Assembly: GCF_011057645.1 (NCBI RefSeq)
Contig: NZ_JAALGE010000001.1
Coordinates: 1-64,000 of the forward strand
Source of the DNA: Marisediminicola senii
GTDB lineage: Bacteria > Actinomycetota > Actinomycetes > Actinomycetales > Microbacteriaceae
Length of the DNA stretch: 64,000 nt
Direction: 5' to 3'
Under the pieces are notes generated by a model. It was not told where the DNA came from, did not search any database, and saw only the letters and a list, made by a program, of their open reading frames with translations. Position 1 is the first letter of the stretch; every line of letters starts with the position of its first letter. Positions 15,907-27,149 of this stretch are shown piece by piece. A program made the translations under genes and the position numbers.

Positions 15907-15931
15907 TTGCACGGTCGGCGCTTCTGTGCAA
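15907..15931 (+). promoter_or_regulatory. possible TetR operator
   Basis: Inverted repeat TTGCAC (15907-15912) / GTGCAA (15926-15931) with a 13-base spacer, 11 bp upstream of the tetR start; the left arm also resembles a -35 element. Autoregulation by the adjacent TetR protein is inferred from position only. Confidence 0.35.
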
Positions 15932-15942
15932 ATATTTACTCC

Positions 15943-18313
<2,371 letters not shown>

Positions 18314-18393
18314 CCGGCCGTCCTGCTGACCGGCTGGCCCGCTGACCCGCTGCCCGGCGGTCCACCAGGGCGACGCCGACCGCTCCGGATCGC

Positions 18394-18399
18394 TAGCGT
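18394..18399 (+). promoter_or_regulatory. -10 element, leaderless azlC
   Basis: TAGCGT, 7 nt before GTG 18407. It favours that start over the GTG at 18398, which overlaps the element. Confidence 0.45.
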
Positions 18400-18406
18400 G
18401 GGGCGA

Positions 18407-19189
18407 GTGACTATTCGCGTCGACCCTCCGGCCAGTGGCGGTTGGCGTGCCGGGCTGCGTGTGGGGCTGGGTCTCAGTGTCGGGGCATTCGCGCTCGCCC
18501 TGAGCTTCGGGGCGTTCGCGGTCTCGAGCGGCTGGCCGGCGTGGCTCGTGATCGTCATGTCCATCGTGGTCTTCTCGGGAGGCGCGCAATTCGCCGCCGT
18601 CACCGCGATGACCGGTGGCGGCGGCGTGGTGTCGGCACTCGGGGCGGCGGCGCTCATCAACACCCGGTTCATTCCGATGGCGGCGGCCTCTGCCCGGTCG
18701 TTGCGCGGGGGTCCCTGGCGGCGGGCGATGGAGGGGCAGACCATCGTCGACGGTTCGTGGGTTGCGGCCCAGCGCCCGGACGGCACCCTCGACCGGGCCA
18801 CCATGTTTACCGCGACGGCCGTGCAGTGGCCGGCGTGGGTCGGGGGCACCGTGGTCGGGGCGTTGTTCGCTCCGTCGACCGAGTTCTTTCGCGACTACGG
18901 GCTCGACGTGATCTTTCCGTGCTTCTTTCTCGTGCTGCTGCTCGACTCCCTGCGCGGCAAGCCCCGTCACGCGCTGGTCGCAATCGTCGCCGTAGCCATC
19001 GGTGTCGCAGCGATCTGGTTCGTGCCGGGCGGGGTGGCCCTGCTGCTGTGCGGGATCGCCGCAGGGATCGCGGGAGTGCGTGCGTCGGGTACCGGCGGAG
19101 CGGCCAGCGCGGGCGGGGCAGATAGCGCCGGCGGGGCTCCTGGCGGCGGCGGTGCGGGCAGCGCGCCGGGCGACGGGAGCCAGCAGTGA
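18407..19189 (+). CDS. azlC: AzlC family branched-chain amino acid exporter subunit
   Basis: Large subunit of the AzlCD (YgaZH-like) amino acid exporter, 260 aa. Family segments are SFGAFAVSSGWPAWLVIVMSIVVFSGGAQFA (in pieces, ~32-60) and INTRFIPMAAA (~85), with conserved glycines through several membrane helices. The C-terminal ~35 residues are Gly/Ala/Ser low complexity and probably not part of the fold. The stop overlaps the azlD start (GTGA). The start was set by the leaderless promoter geometry. Confidence 0.88.
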   Translation: MTIRVDPPASGGWRAGLRVGLGLSVGAFALALSFGAFAVSSGWPAWLVIVMSIVVFSGGAQFAAVTAMTGGGGVVSALGAAALINTRFIPMAAASARSLRGGPWRRAMEGQTIVDGSWVAAQRPDGTLDRATMFTATAVQWPAWVGGTVVGALFAPSTEFFRDYGLDVIFPCFFLVLLLDSLRGKPRHALVAIVAVAIGVAAIWFVPGGVALLLCGIAAGIAGVRASGTGGAASAGGADSAGGAPGGGGAGSAPGDGSQQ

Positions 19190-19494
19190 CGTCGATGATC
19201 CTGGTCGTGATCGGGCTCGCCCTGATCAACTTCGCTTACAAGGCCGTCGGGCCCGCGATCCTCGGCGACCGCGAGTTTCCGGGGGTGGTGCAGCGTATCG
19301 TCGACGCGCTCCCGGCTGCCATGCTGGCCGGGCTGCTCGTCGTGCACCTGCTCGGCGACCGCTGGAGTTCGGCCGACGTCACCGTGGTACCCGGGCTCGC
19401 TGCGGCGGTCGTCGCCTGGTACTGGCGGGCGCCCCAACTGGCCTGCGTCGTGATCGCGGTCGTCGTCACGATCGTGGTCCGCGCTGCGCTGTGA
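19186..19494 (+). CDS. azlD: AzlD family branched-chain amino acid exporter small subunit
   Basis: Small membrane protein of 102 aa with the AzlD pattern NFAYKAVGPAILGDREFP, then ALPAAMLAGLLVVHLLG and VVAWYWRAPQLACVV. It is coupled to azlC by a 4-bp overlap and needed with it for export in characterised pairs. A bidirectional terminator lies downstream. Confidence 0.87.
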   Translation: MTSMILVVIGLALINFAYKAVGPAILGDREFPGVVQRIVDALPAAMLAGLLVVHLLGDRWSSADVTVVPGLAAAVVAWYWRAPQLACVVIAVVVTIVVRAAL

Positions 19495-19566
19495 CGCTGC
19501 GCCCGGATGCTGCGCTGCGGTAGCTGTGCGGTCGCCGCCGCGCTGCGATCACTGCGCCGGTTAACG

Positions 19567-19602
19567 ACGAAGGGCCGGCAGCTCTCGCCGCCGGCCCTTC
19601 GT
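19567..19602 (+). terminator. bidirectional terminator
   Basis: A 13-bp perfect stem ACGAAGGGCCGGC / GCCGGCCCTTCGT with a 10-base loop between the convergent azlD and the membrane-protein gene. Confidence 0.8.
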
Positions 19603-19610
19603 GATGCGTT

Positions 19611-20168
19611 CTAGTGGTTGCGGATCGCGTTGATCTTGCTCTGCAGCAGACCCGCGATCGGGCGCTGCTGCTCACCCTGCTGGGCGGCGAGCACGATGAG
19701 GATTCCGGTGAGCGCCGGGTTCAGCCACTGCAGCACCTTCTGCTGCTTCTGGGCCGAGGCGAGGGATTCGGATGCGCCGGCGCCGGGCTCGGTGACGCCC
19801 GTGCCGCCTTCGTTGGCGCGGTCCGCGATCTTGACGCCCTGGATGCCCGAGTACACCGTGGTGCCGATGGCGACTCCGGTCAGCACCAGCTTGACGATGG
19901 TGTTGGTGCGGGTGTCGGGCTGGGCGAGCACGCGGCCCTTGTTCGCGAAGATGAGGCCGGCGCCGCCGATGGCGTGTGCGACGAGGGCTGCGCCCTGCAC
20001 GGGGGTCCACTTGGCCCAGCCGAGCGAGGAGAGCTCGAGGCGCTCCTGCGGGTTCTTCGCCTTGGCGGTCGCGCCGTTGAGGCCGACGGCTCCCATCAGC
20101 GTGCCGCCGAACCATGCGGCGAGTCCGAGGTCGTGGAGGGAACGGATGACGGTGTTTCGTTCAGACAA
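19611..20168 (-). CDS. conserved membrane protein of unknown function
   Basis: 185 aa starting at TTG 20168, chosen because CAGGAG lies 7 nt upstream; the longer in-frame ATG reading has no RBS. Hydrophobic segments are around LGLAAWFGGTLMGAVGL, LVAHAIGGAGLIF, LVLTGVAIGTTVYSGI and ALTGILIVLAAQQGEQQR. The stretch ADRANEGGTGVTEPGAGASESLASAQKQQ is a probable cytoplasmic or external loop. Similar proteins are common in Microbacteriaceae without assigned function. Confidence 0.75.
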   Translation of the reverse strand: MSERNTVIRSLHDLGLAAWFGGTLMGAVGLNGATAKAKNPQERLELSSLGWAKWTPVQGAALVAHAIGGAGLIFANKGRVLAQPDTRTNTIVKLVLTGVAIGTTVYSGIQGVKIADRANEGGTGVTEPGAGASESLASAQKQQKVLQWLNPALTGILIVLAAQQGEQQRPIAGLLQSKINAIRNH

Positions 20169-20288
20169 AGTTGAGCTCCTGAGGTAGTCGTGAACGAACA
20201 ACACTCCTGCACTGGCAAACATCTCTCTATGGGTTGACTTCCCAGCCAGCCCGGGGGAGTGGGGTGGCTAGCACTTTCTGTGCGGCAG

Positions 20289-20334
20289 ATAGTTGACGAG
20301 CATCCATCATCGACATATAGTTGACCGTCGTCAA
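20289..20334 (+). promoter_or_regulatory. efflux promoter with MarR-type operator repeats
   Basis: A near-consensus promoter: TTGACG (20293-20298), 17-nt spacer, TATAGT (20316-20321). The nonamer ATAGTTGAC occurs twice (20289-20297 and 20317-20325), over the -35 and over the -10/start region. The second is part of the perfect inverted repeat TTGAC-CGTC-GTCAA (20321-20334). Binding by the MarR protein encoded downstream would block transcription. Confidence 0.65.
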
Positions 20335-20350
20335 TCACCACAGGAGTAGC

Positions 20351-22072
20351 ATGTCCCGCCATTCAGCCGCATCTCGTACGCCAGCATCCCGACCGCCGAA
20401 GCGCACCGTCTCTGCCGACGGCACGATGACGCAGCGCCAGGTGCTGGAATCCCTCTCCGGGCTGTTGCTCGGAATGTTCGTGGCGATCCTCGCCGGAACC
20501 GTGGTCGCGACGTCGCTGCCCGTGATCATCTCCGACCTCGAGGGCGATCAGTCGGCGTACACCTGGGTCGTCACCGCGACCCTGCTCGCCACCACGGTGA
20601 GCACCCCGCTGTGGGGAAAGTTCGCTGACCTGTTCAACCGCAAGCTGCTGATCCAGCTGGCCCTCACGGTCTTCGTGGTCGGGTCTGCGCTCGCCGGGTT
20701 CTCGCAGAACACCGACACGCTCATCGTGTTCCGCGTTCTTCAGGGCCTCGGCGCCGGCGGACTCGCAGCCCTGAGCCAGATCATCATGGCCGACATCATC
20801 AGCCCCCGGGAGCGTGGCAAGTACGCCGGCCTGTTCGGCGCCGTGATGGCCGTCGGCACCGTCGGCGGACCGCTGCTCGGCGGCGTCGTGACCGACGCGT
20901 TCGGATGGCGCTGGAACTTCTTCATCGCCCTGCCGGTCGCCATCGTCGCGATCGTGATGCTGCAGCTGACCCTGCACCTGCCGAAGCACCCGCCGCGCAA
21001 GGTGCGCATCGACTACCTCGGTGCCGTGCTCATCGCCGGTGGTGTCTCGCTGCTGCTGATCTGGGTGTCGCTGGCCGGAAACGACTTCGAATGGGCCTCC
21101 GTGCCCTCCTTCGTGATGGTCGCTGGCGCCGCCCTGCTGCTGATCGCCGCCGTGGTCGTCGAGCTCAAGGTCGCCGAGCCGATCATCCCGCTGTCGATGT
21201 TCCGCAACCGCACGTTCTCCCTCTCGGTCATCGCGAGCATCTCGGTCGGCGTCTCGATGTTCGGCACCTCGGTCTTCCTCGCGCAGTACATGCAGCTGGC
21301 CCGCGGGGCCACGCCGACCGAATCCGGCCTGCTCACCATCCCGATGATGGCCGGGCTGCTCATCTCCTCCACCGTGTTCGGTGGGCTCATCAGCCGCCGC
21401 GGCAAGTGGAAGGCGATCAAGGTCTCCGGCGGCGTGCTCGTGGTCGCGGGCACCGCACTGCTAGGGACCCTGCACTACGACACGAGCATCGTGTTCGTCG
21501 GCGTGTTCATGTTCACCCTCGGCGCCGGTCTCGGAATGCTGATGCAGAACCTCGTGCTCGTGGTGCAGAACTCCATCGAGGTGCAGAACCTCGGGGTGGC
21601 GACCAGCGCCGTGACGTTCTTCCGCAGCCTGGGCGGCACCGTGGGCGTCTCGGTGCTCGGTTCGGTGCTCGGCACCGTGGTCTCGCAGCAGATCACCGAC
21701 GGCATCGGCGAGCTCAGCCCCGCCGACCAGGCCGCCGCGGCCGCAACCCTCGGCGATGGAACCATCCCGCAGGTCGCCGCGCTGCCCCAGGCCATCCGGG
21801 TGCTCGTCGAGAGCGCATACGGCTCGGGGGTCGGAACCGTCTTCATGGTGAGCGTTCCGCTCGCGGTCATCACGCTCATCGCGGTGTGCTTCCTGCCGAA
21901 TAAGCCCCTCGGTAGCCTGAACGCCGTGCAGATGAAGAATGGCGAGCGACTCGAGAACGGCGAGGATGCCGCAATCGACGTATCCGCGGGATCCGCCGCG
22001 CTCACACCCGTCGGTGAGGCGCACCCCGCGACCGCGTCGACCGCTGCCGTCGGCGCACGGGACGCGAAGTGA
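20351..22072 (+). CDS. DHA2 family MFS efflux transporter
   Basis: 573 aa, about 14 membrane segments. TM1 reads LLLGMFVAILAGTVVATSLP; GKFADLFNRK forms the loop 2-3 motif and GTVGGPLLGGVVTDAFGWRW is the motif-C region. CAGGAGTAGC precedes ATG 20351. It ends in a GTGA overlap with the marR gene, so pump and regulator form one autoregulated operon. This is the second of three DHA2 pumps in 10 kb. Confidence 0.9.
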   Translation: MSRHSAASRTPASRPPKRTVSADGTMTQRQVLESLSGLLLGMFVAILAGTVVATSLPVIISDLEGDQSAYTWVVTATLLATTVSTPLWGKFADLFNRKLLIQLALTVFVVGSALAGFSQNTDTLIVFRVLQGLGAGGLAALSQIIMADIISPRERGKYAGLFGAVMAVGTVGGPLLGGVVTDAFGWRWNFFIALPVAIVAIVMLQLTLHLPKHPPRKVRIDYLGAVLIAGGVSLLLIWVSLAGNDFEWASVPSFVMVAGAALLLIAAVVVELKVAEPIIPLSMFRNRTFSLSVIASISVGVSMFGTSVFLAQYMQLARGATPTESGLLTIPMMAGLLISSTVFGGLISRRGKWKAIKVSGGVLVVAGTALLGTLHYDTSIVFVGVFMFTLGAGLGMLMQNLVLVVQNSIEVQNLGVATSAVTFFRSLGGTVGVSVLGSVLGTVVSQQITDGIGELSPADQAAAAATLGDGTIPQVAALPQAIRVLVESAYGSGVGTVFMVSVPLAVITLIAVCFLPNKPLGSLNAVQMKNGERLENGEDAAIDVSAGSAALTPVGEAHPATASTAAVGARDAK

Positions 22073-22527
22073 CGGACGAGCTCGCTGTCGACTCCGCCGA
22101 CGACGCGCGGAACGCCGTGGAGGAGCAGCTGGGCCAGCTCGCCCGTCAGGTGCGCGCGAGCTTCAAGCAGGCCGCGACGGCTATCGACCCCGCGCTGTCA
22201 CCGTTCGGGCTGAAGCTCATGCGGCTCCTCGCGCGCTCTGGTCCCACCCAGGCGAGCATCGCCGCCGAACAGCTCGACGTCGACCGCAGCGTGATCAGCC
22301 GCCAGGCGCGTCAGCTCGAGGAGCTCGGCCTGGTCGAGACCGCGGTCGACCCGCACGACGGACGTGCCCGGTTTCTCTCGGTCACCCCCGTCGCCGTCAC
22401 CCGGCTCGAGGCGGTCGGCGCGACGGGCACGACGCTCCTGCACGCCGCGCTCGCCGACTGGTCGGTGGCCGACCTGCGCCAGTTCGCCGGCTACCTCGAG
22501 CGCCTGAGCGCAGGCCCCGCCGAGTAG
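22069..22527 (+). CDS. MarR family transcriptional regulator
   Basis: 152 aa winged-helix repressor. The recognition region is PTQASIAAEQLDVDRSVISRQARQLEELGLV (pieces, ~60-95) and the wing is VDPHDGRARFLSVT. It is translationally coupled to the upstream efflux gene. The probable operator is the repeat set at 20289-20334. Confidence 0.9.
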   Translation: MTDELAVDSADDARNAVEEQLGQLARQVRASFKQAATAIDPALSPFGLKLMRLLARSGPTQASIAAEQLDVDRSVISRQARQLEELGLVETAVDPHDGRARFLSVTPVAVTRLEAVGATGTTLLHAALADWSVADLRQFAGYLERLSAGPAE

Positions 22528-22625
22528 TCGTGGTCACGCAGGACGGCAGGCTCGGCCCGCCGTTGTGACCCGAGTCCGTGCCTGTGTCTGTACCTGGTCC
22601 GTGGCCCCTGCACTCGGACCACCAC

Positions 22626-23846
22626 TCAGCCCGCGGCTTCGGCCTCGATGCGCCACAGCTCGGCCTGCGCCTCACCCGCCAGCGACTCGAGGGCGGGCAG
22701 TGAGATGGATGCTGCCTTCTTCGGCGTCGAATTCATGATGCAGAACGTGCCGATCGGCGATCCGGCCCTCGACACCAGCGGAACGCCGGCGTAGAACACG
22801 AGGTGCCCGAGGTCGATGAGGGGATTGCTGCGAAAGCGGTCGTCCTTGCGGGAGTCGGGCACGACCATGGGCGCGCCGCCCTTCGACGCGACGTTGCAGT
22901 AGGCGAGCTCGCGCGGGATCGACGACGGGAGCCCCGCCGGGTTTGCGTACCAGAGGCGGTCGCCCTCGAGGATGCTCGTCACGGCGATGTCGACCCCGAA
23001 GGTCGACTTGGCGACGGCGGCGATCCGCTGCAGTTCTGGCGTGCCGTCTGACCTGGCCGCCTCGATGGTGCGTGCGGATCCCTGCCACGTGAACGCGCGG
23101 CCGCGCACCGGGCGGTCGGGGTCGGGGCGGCGGCTGCGAGCGCCGTCGGCTGCGGCATCCAACTCCGGCGCCACCTCGTCGGTCAGCATCTCTGCCCATT
23201 CGCGATAGGCGTCGCGACTGCCGAGCGGACGGTCGGGATTCGGTGTCGGCACGCCCAGTGCGAAGTAGGCGGCGCGCGGCCGCGCATCGACGAGACGCCG
23301 GGTGATGGCGTTGAGGTGGTTCGCGTGCCACTGCGCTATCCGGCCGAATGGGTTGTCGTAGACCGGTATCGATCGCACCGGCTGAATGCCGGCCACCAGG
23401 ATCGTCGCGTACTCGGGGGTCTCACTCGTGAGGCGGTCGAGGAGCGCGCCGACGGTCTCCTCCCACAGCGGCTCGGGGGTGAGGCGCACGGCGTCGTTCA
23501 TTCCCATCACGACGATCACCGCGTCGTAGGCCGACAGGTCGGTGGCGCCGAGCCAGGCCATGGCCGATGCCGCGTTCATCGCCTCCTCACCGACGTAGTC
23601 GATGTCGGCCGGGCGGCCGGTGCGCGCGCGGAGGGCGGACCCCAGTTGTCCGACCAGGGACAGCTCGTGGGTGCTCACTCCCCAGCCGTGGCAGGGTCCG
23701 TTGCCGAACAGCAGCACCCGGTCGGCGGAGGCGTCACCGGTCTGCACGCGGGCCTCGTCGCGCGGACGGGGGAACACCCCGCCCTCGGCCAGCGTCATGA
23801 TGTACCAGAGCTTCACCAGCGGCCTGATGATCGCATATCCGCGCAC
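22626..23846 (-). CDS. SGNH-like domain plus GAF domain protein, nucleophile replaced
   Basis: 406 aa. Residues ~40-235 have the SGNH/GDSL hydrolase layout: block I VLLFGNGPCHGWGVSTHE, later VIVVMGMNDAV (the GxND block). In block I the expected GDS is GNG, so the serine nucleophile is absent, and no block-V DxxH is evident. Residues ~255-405 form a GAF domain (AVAKSTFGVDIAVTSILEGDRLW, then YCNVASKGGAPMVVPDSRKDDRF, VFYAGVPLVS, IGTFCIMNS). A sensory or regulatory role is more likely than hydrolysis. The start is uncertain: GTG 23846 is used, and ATG 23798 is an alternative. Confidence 0.75.
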   Translation of the reverse strand: MRGYAIIRPLVKLWYIMTLAEGGVFPRPRDEARVQTGDASADRVLLFGNGPCHGWGVSTHELSLVGQLGSALRARTGRPADIDYVGEEAMNAASAMAWLGATDLSAYDAVIVVMGMNDAVRLTPEPLWEETVGALLDRLTSETPEYATILVAGIQPVRSIPVYDNPFGRIAQWHANHLNAITRRLVDARPRAAYFALGVPTPNPDRPLGSRDAYREWAEMLTDEVAPELDAAADGARSRRPDPDRPVRGRAFTWQGSARTIEAARSDGTPELQRIAAVAKSTFGVDIAVTSILEGDRLWYANPAGLPSSIPRELAYCNVASKGGAPMVVPDSRKDDRFRSNPLIDLGHLVFYAGVPLVSRAGSPIGTFCIMNSTPKKAASISLPALESLAGEAQAELWRIEAEAAG

Positions 23847-23967
23847 GGTGGCCCCCGCCTGATCCGCAGCACGGCGCTGCAGTTCGGCATCACTCTAGGG
23901 CCGTGGGGAGAGCTCCCCGTGGGAATCCGCCGAATCGGGCTATTCGTGTTGACTCGGGTACGTCCAG

Positions 23968-25227
23968 TCACGGCGGCTGGATCACCCATAGCAACTGGAT
24001 CGCCACGGGCTGCAGCACCACGGCGACCGCGAGTGCGGCGATCCGCCGGGATCGGGTGGCGGTCAGCAGCGGGGCGGCGAGGGCCGGGGCGAGCGGCAGC
24101 AGCATCCGGAACAGGCTCTGCTGGGGGAGGAACACGGCGAACAGGTATGCCGCGTAGCTGCCGAGGTAGGCGAGCATGGCGGTGCCGCACCGGCGCGCCC
24201 CCGGGCGACGCAGCAGCACGGCGACGAGCAGCATGAGGGCGATGACGGCGACGATTCCGGCCGGCCCCAGGTAGCGGCCCGCCATCAGGAACCACGGCGA
24301 GAACGGCACGAACTCCACGTCGCCGATGTGGAACCGCCACCACGCCAGCTCGGTGCGAAAGTAGGCGTCGGTCTCGCCCGTGGCCGCGTCGACGATGACC
24401 GGCCACGAGAAGCCCGCCGCGGCGATCACGACCGCGGCGAGTCCGGGGGCCACCGTCGACCGCAGCGGTCGTTCGCGACGGACCAGGTGGATGCCGCCAG
24501 CCACGACCACCGCGCAGGCGATCGCCAGCGCGCCCGGGTGGGTGAATGCCGCAGCCACCCCGCAGGCAGCGACGAGCCACCAGCGATCGCGCTGCATCGC
24601 CGCGAGGGCACCGAACATCAGGAGCAGGAACATGCTCTCGGCATAGGCGACCTGCAGCACGAACGACAGCGGCGAGAAGCACAGCAGAACCGCGCCCCAC
24701 AACGCCGTGCTCTCGTCGAACCGGAACGAGAGCACCGTGAACAGCGCAATGGCGGCAGCCCCGCCGAACGCGATCGAGAGCGCGACCGCGATGACGCCGG
24801 CGTCGAGTCCCGTGAACAGCAGGCTGCGAATGAGGAGCGGATACAGCGGCAGGAACGCCCACACGTTCTTCTGCACGAGCCCGTCGTCGTTCTCGGGGAG
24901 GGTCGACGGGTAGCCGTCCAGGGCGATCTCGCGATAGTTCAGACCGTCCCATGACTGCAGGAGGTCGAGGAAGTCAGTATCGCCGGGGAACTGGGCGATC
25001 GGGCGGCCCTGCCGGATCGCGATCGCGTAGGCGGCGACCAGCAGCAGCGTCGTCAGCGCCCGGGAGAGCGCGTAGGCGGCCAGGACGATGAGCACTGGGC
25101 GATGACGCGGGCGCGTGCGCTGGTGCGGTGCAGTCGAACGCGCAGCGCTGGGATGCACTGCGCCCGAGTGCACTGCGCCCGAAAGCGCAGCGCCGGGATG
25201 CACTGCGCCCGAATGCGCTGTCGGCAT
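23968..25227 (-). CDS. PIG-V-like mannosyltransferase family membrane protein
   Basis: 419 aa GT-C-type polytopic glycosyltransferase. After a repetitive N-terminus, TM1 (VLIVLAAYALSRALTTLLLV) is followed by an extracytoplasmic loop with FPGDTDFLDLLQSWDGLNYREIA, whose Asp/Trp-Asp residues resemble the catalytic loop of PIG-V/DUF2029 enzymes, then about 10 more helices. It probably transfers mannose from a polyprenyl donor to a cell-envelope acceptor. ATG 25227 is preferred (GGAG nine bases upstream); a frame continuing to 25374 has no RBS. Confidence 0.78.
   Translation of the reverse strand: MPTAHSGAVHPGAALSGAVHSGAVHPSAARSTAPHQRTRPRHRPVLIVLAAYALSRALTTLLLVAAYAIAIRQGRPIAQFPGDTDFLDLLQSWDGLNYREIALDGYPSTLPENDDGLVQKNVWAFLPLYPLLIRSLLFTGLDAGVIAVALSIAFGGAAAIALFTVLSFRFDESTALWGAVLLCFSPLSFVLQVAYAESMFLLLMFGALAAMQRDRWWLVAACGVAAAFTHPGALAIACAVVVAGGIHLVRRERPLRSTVAPGLAAVVIAAAGFSWPVIVDAATGETDAYFRTELAWWRFHIGDVEFVPFSPWFLMAGRYLGPAGIVAVIALMLLVAVLLRRPGARRCGTAMLAYLGSYAAYLFAVFLPQQSLFRMLLPLAPALAAPLLTATRSRRIAALAVAVVLQPVAIQLLWVIQPP
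25126..25215 (-). repeat. 15-nt-period tandem repeat in coding N-terminus
   Basis: Six 15-base units encode HSGAV, HPGAA, LSGAV, HSGAV, HPSAA, RSTAP at the N-terminus of the mannosyltransferase-like protein. Copies are close enough to suggest recent slippage. Confidence 0.75.
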
Positions 25228-25446
25228 GGTGGCCATGCTCCAGCATCGCGACCGCGGTTGACCCGGGGTCGAACGTGGGGTGTCGGGCTGTTGAACCCCT
25301 GGTTTTCCGGCTGCGTCGGTTGCAACGGCTGGTAAAGTCGACAGCCTGTCCGGCTCCGTCGCTGGAGTGGTCATTCTCCGTCGCGAGATGTGGTCCGAGG
25401 CTCGAAACCTCCTGCATCCCCCACCCCGTCATTCCGGAGGATTCCT

Positions 25447-26952
25447 ATGTCCAATCGCGCCGACAATCGCGCCGCCACCCCCGCCGCCGACGGCATGCCC
25501 GGTCGCCCCCGTGGTCGTGCCGCAGGTCGCACCCCCAACAAGTGGGCCTCGCTGGCCATCCTGTCGCTCACCCAGCTCGTCGTCGTTCTCGACGGCACGA
25601 TCGTGAATGTCGCGCTGCCCCAGGCCCAGTTCGAGCTCGACCTCTCCGACAGCCAGCGCCAGTGGGTCGTGACCGCCTACGCCCTCGCGTTCGGTGCGCT
25701 GCTGCTGCTCGGTGGCCGCGTCGCCGACTACTGGGGGCGCAAGCGCACCTACCTGGTCGGCATGGTCGGCTTCGGTATCGCATCGCTGCTCGGCGGCCTC
25801 GCGCAGACCGGTGAACTGCTCATCCTCGCTCGCGGCCTGCAGGGGGCATTCGCCGCCCTGCTCGCCCCCGCTGCCCTGGCCCTGCTCACGGTCACCTTTC
25901 CGTACGGCAAGGACCGCAACACCGCGTTCGCCGTGTTCGGAACCATCGCCGGCACGGGTGCGGCGGTCGGCCTCGTGCTGGGCGGCGTGCTCACCGAGTT
26001 CGCCGACTGGCGCTGGTGCCTCTATATCAATGTCGTCTTCGTGCTGATCGCGCTCGTCGGCGGAATCCGCATCCTCGCCGAGAGCAAGGCCGCCGGCGAC
26101 AACAAGTACGACCTCGCGGGAGCCGTGACCGTCACCCTCGGCCTCGGCGCCGTCGTCTACGGATTCAGCCTCGCCGAGGGTGGATGGGGTTCGGCCGACA
26201 CCATCGGGTTCCTCGCACTCGGCGCCGGGCTGCTCGTCGCGTTCGTCGTCATCGAGTCCCGCGTGGCGCAGCCCCTGCTGCCGTTGCGCATCGTGACCGA
26301 CCGGGTGCGCGGAGGCGCCTTCCTCATCCAGGCGGTCGTCGGCATCGTGATGATCGGCTCCACCCTCTACCTCGCACTGCACCTGCAGCTCGTGCTCGGC
26401 TTCCAGCCGCTCGAAGCCGGTCTCGCCAACCTGCCCCTCACGCTCGTGATCATGGTGGTCGCCCCCATTGCGACCAAGCTGCTCCCCGCCATCGGTCCGC
26501 GCCCCCTGCTCGTGTTCGGACCGCTCATCACCGCGGGCGGCCTCGTGCTGCTCAGCGGCGTGACGGCCGACGGCAGCTACCTCACCCAGGTGCTCCCCGG
26601 GCTCATCGTGATGGGCGTGGGAATGGCGATGGTGTTCGTGCCGATCCAGAACCTCGCGCTCGCGGGCGTCGAACCGCACGATGCCGGAGCCGCATCGGCC
26701 ACCGCCAACTCCGCCGTGCAGATCGGCGGCTCGGTCGGGCTCTCGGTCTTCACCGCTGTCTACGTCTCGGTCAGCGCGCAGGCGCAGTCGAACGGAAACC
26801 CGCTCGTCGCCATGGCAGACGGGCACTCCGCCGTCTTCATCGGCGCCGCCATCGCGATGGTCGTCGCGAGCATCATCGCCGCGACGATGATCCGCGGTGA
26901 CAAGTCGGTGCTGATGCCCGACCACGGGGAGCACGCGCAGCCGGCCCTCTGA
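25447..26952 (+). CDS. DHA2 family MFS efflux transporter
   Basis: 501 aa, 14 predicted helices. TM1 is LTQLVVVLDGTIVNVALPQAQ (DHA2 motif D1) and the loop reads GGRVADYWGRKRTYLVG. A motif-C-like GTGAAVGLVLGGVLTEF is present. GGAGGATTCCT gives a good RBS for ATG 25447. No regulator gene is adjacent, unlike the other two pumps in this region. Confidence 0.9.
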   Translation: MSNRADNRAATPAADGMPGRPRGRAAGRTPNKWASLAILSLTQLVVVLDGTIVNVALPQAQFELDLSDSQRQWVVTAYALAFGALLLLGGRVADYWGRKRTYLVGMVGFGIASLLGGLAQTGELLILARGLQGAFAALLAPAALALLTVTFPYGKDRNTAFAVFGTIAGTGAAVGLVLGGVLTEFADWRWCLYINVVFVLIALVGGIRILAESKAAGDNKYDLAGAVTVTLGLGAVVYGFSLAEGGWGSADTIGFLALGAGLLVAFVVIESRVAQPLLPLRIVTDRVRGGAFLIQAVVGIVMIGSTLYLALHLQLVLGFQPLEAGLANLPLTLVIMVVAPIATKLLPAIGPRPLLVFGPLITAGGLVLLSGVTADGSYLTQVLPGLIVMGVGMAMVFVPIQNLALAGVEPHDAGAASATANSAVQIGGSVGLSVFTAVYVSVSAQAQSNGNPLVAMADGHSAVFIGAAIAMVVASIIAATMIRGDKSVLMPDHGEHAQPAL

Positions 26953-26983
26953 GTCGCATCTGAGCTGCTGCGGGCCGGTCCCC

Positions 26984-27066
26984 GATCGTGCAGCTCGGCC
27001 CTCTGATCTGCAGCTCTGCCCTCCGATCGACCAGGTCTGCCCTCTGATCTGCAGCTCGGCTCGGCC
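26984..27066 (+). repeat. 20/21-nt tandem repeat after efflux gene
   Basis: Four degenerate copies, each starting with GATC (26984, 27005, 27025, 27046) and running GATCTGCAGCTCKGCCCTC. They sit between the efflux gene stop and the terminator hairpin at 27088. Confidence 0.6.
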
Positions 27067-27087
27067 CCTCACCCTGCCGCAACGACA

Positions 27088-27129
27088 AGACCCCCGGGTC
27101 TCCATCGCGAGATGAAGGCCCGGGGGTCT
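27088..27129 (+). terminator. bidirectional terminator
   Basis: An 11-bp stem AGACCCCCGGG / CCCGGGGGTCT with a 20-base loop between the convergent efflux and surface-protein genes. Confidence 0.7.
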
Positions 27130-27149
27130 CGTCGGTACTGCCAGCGGTA

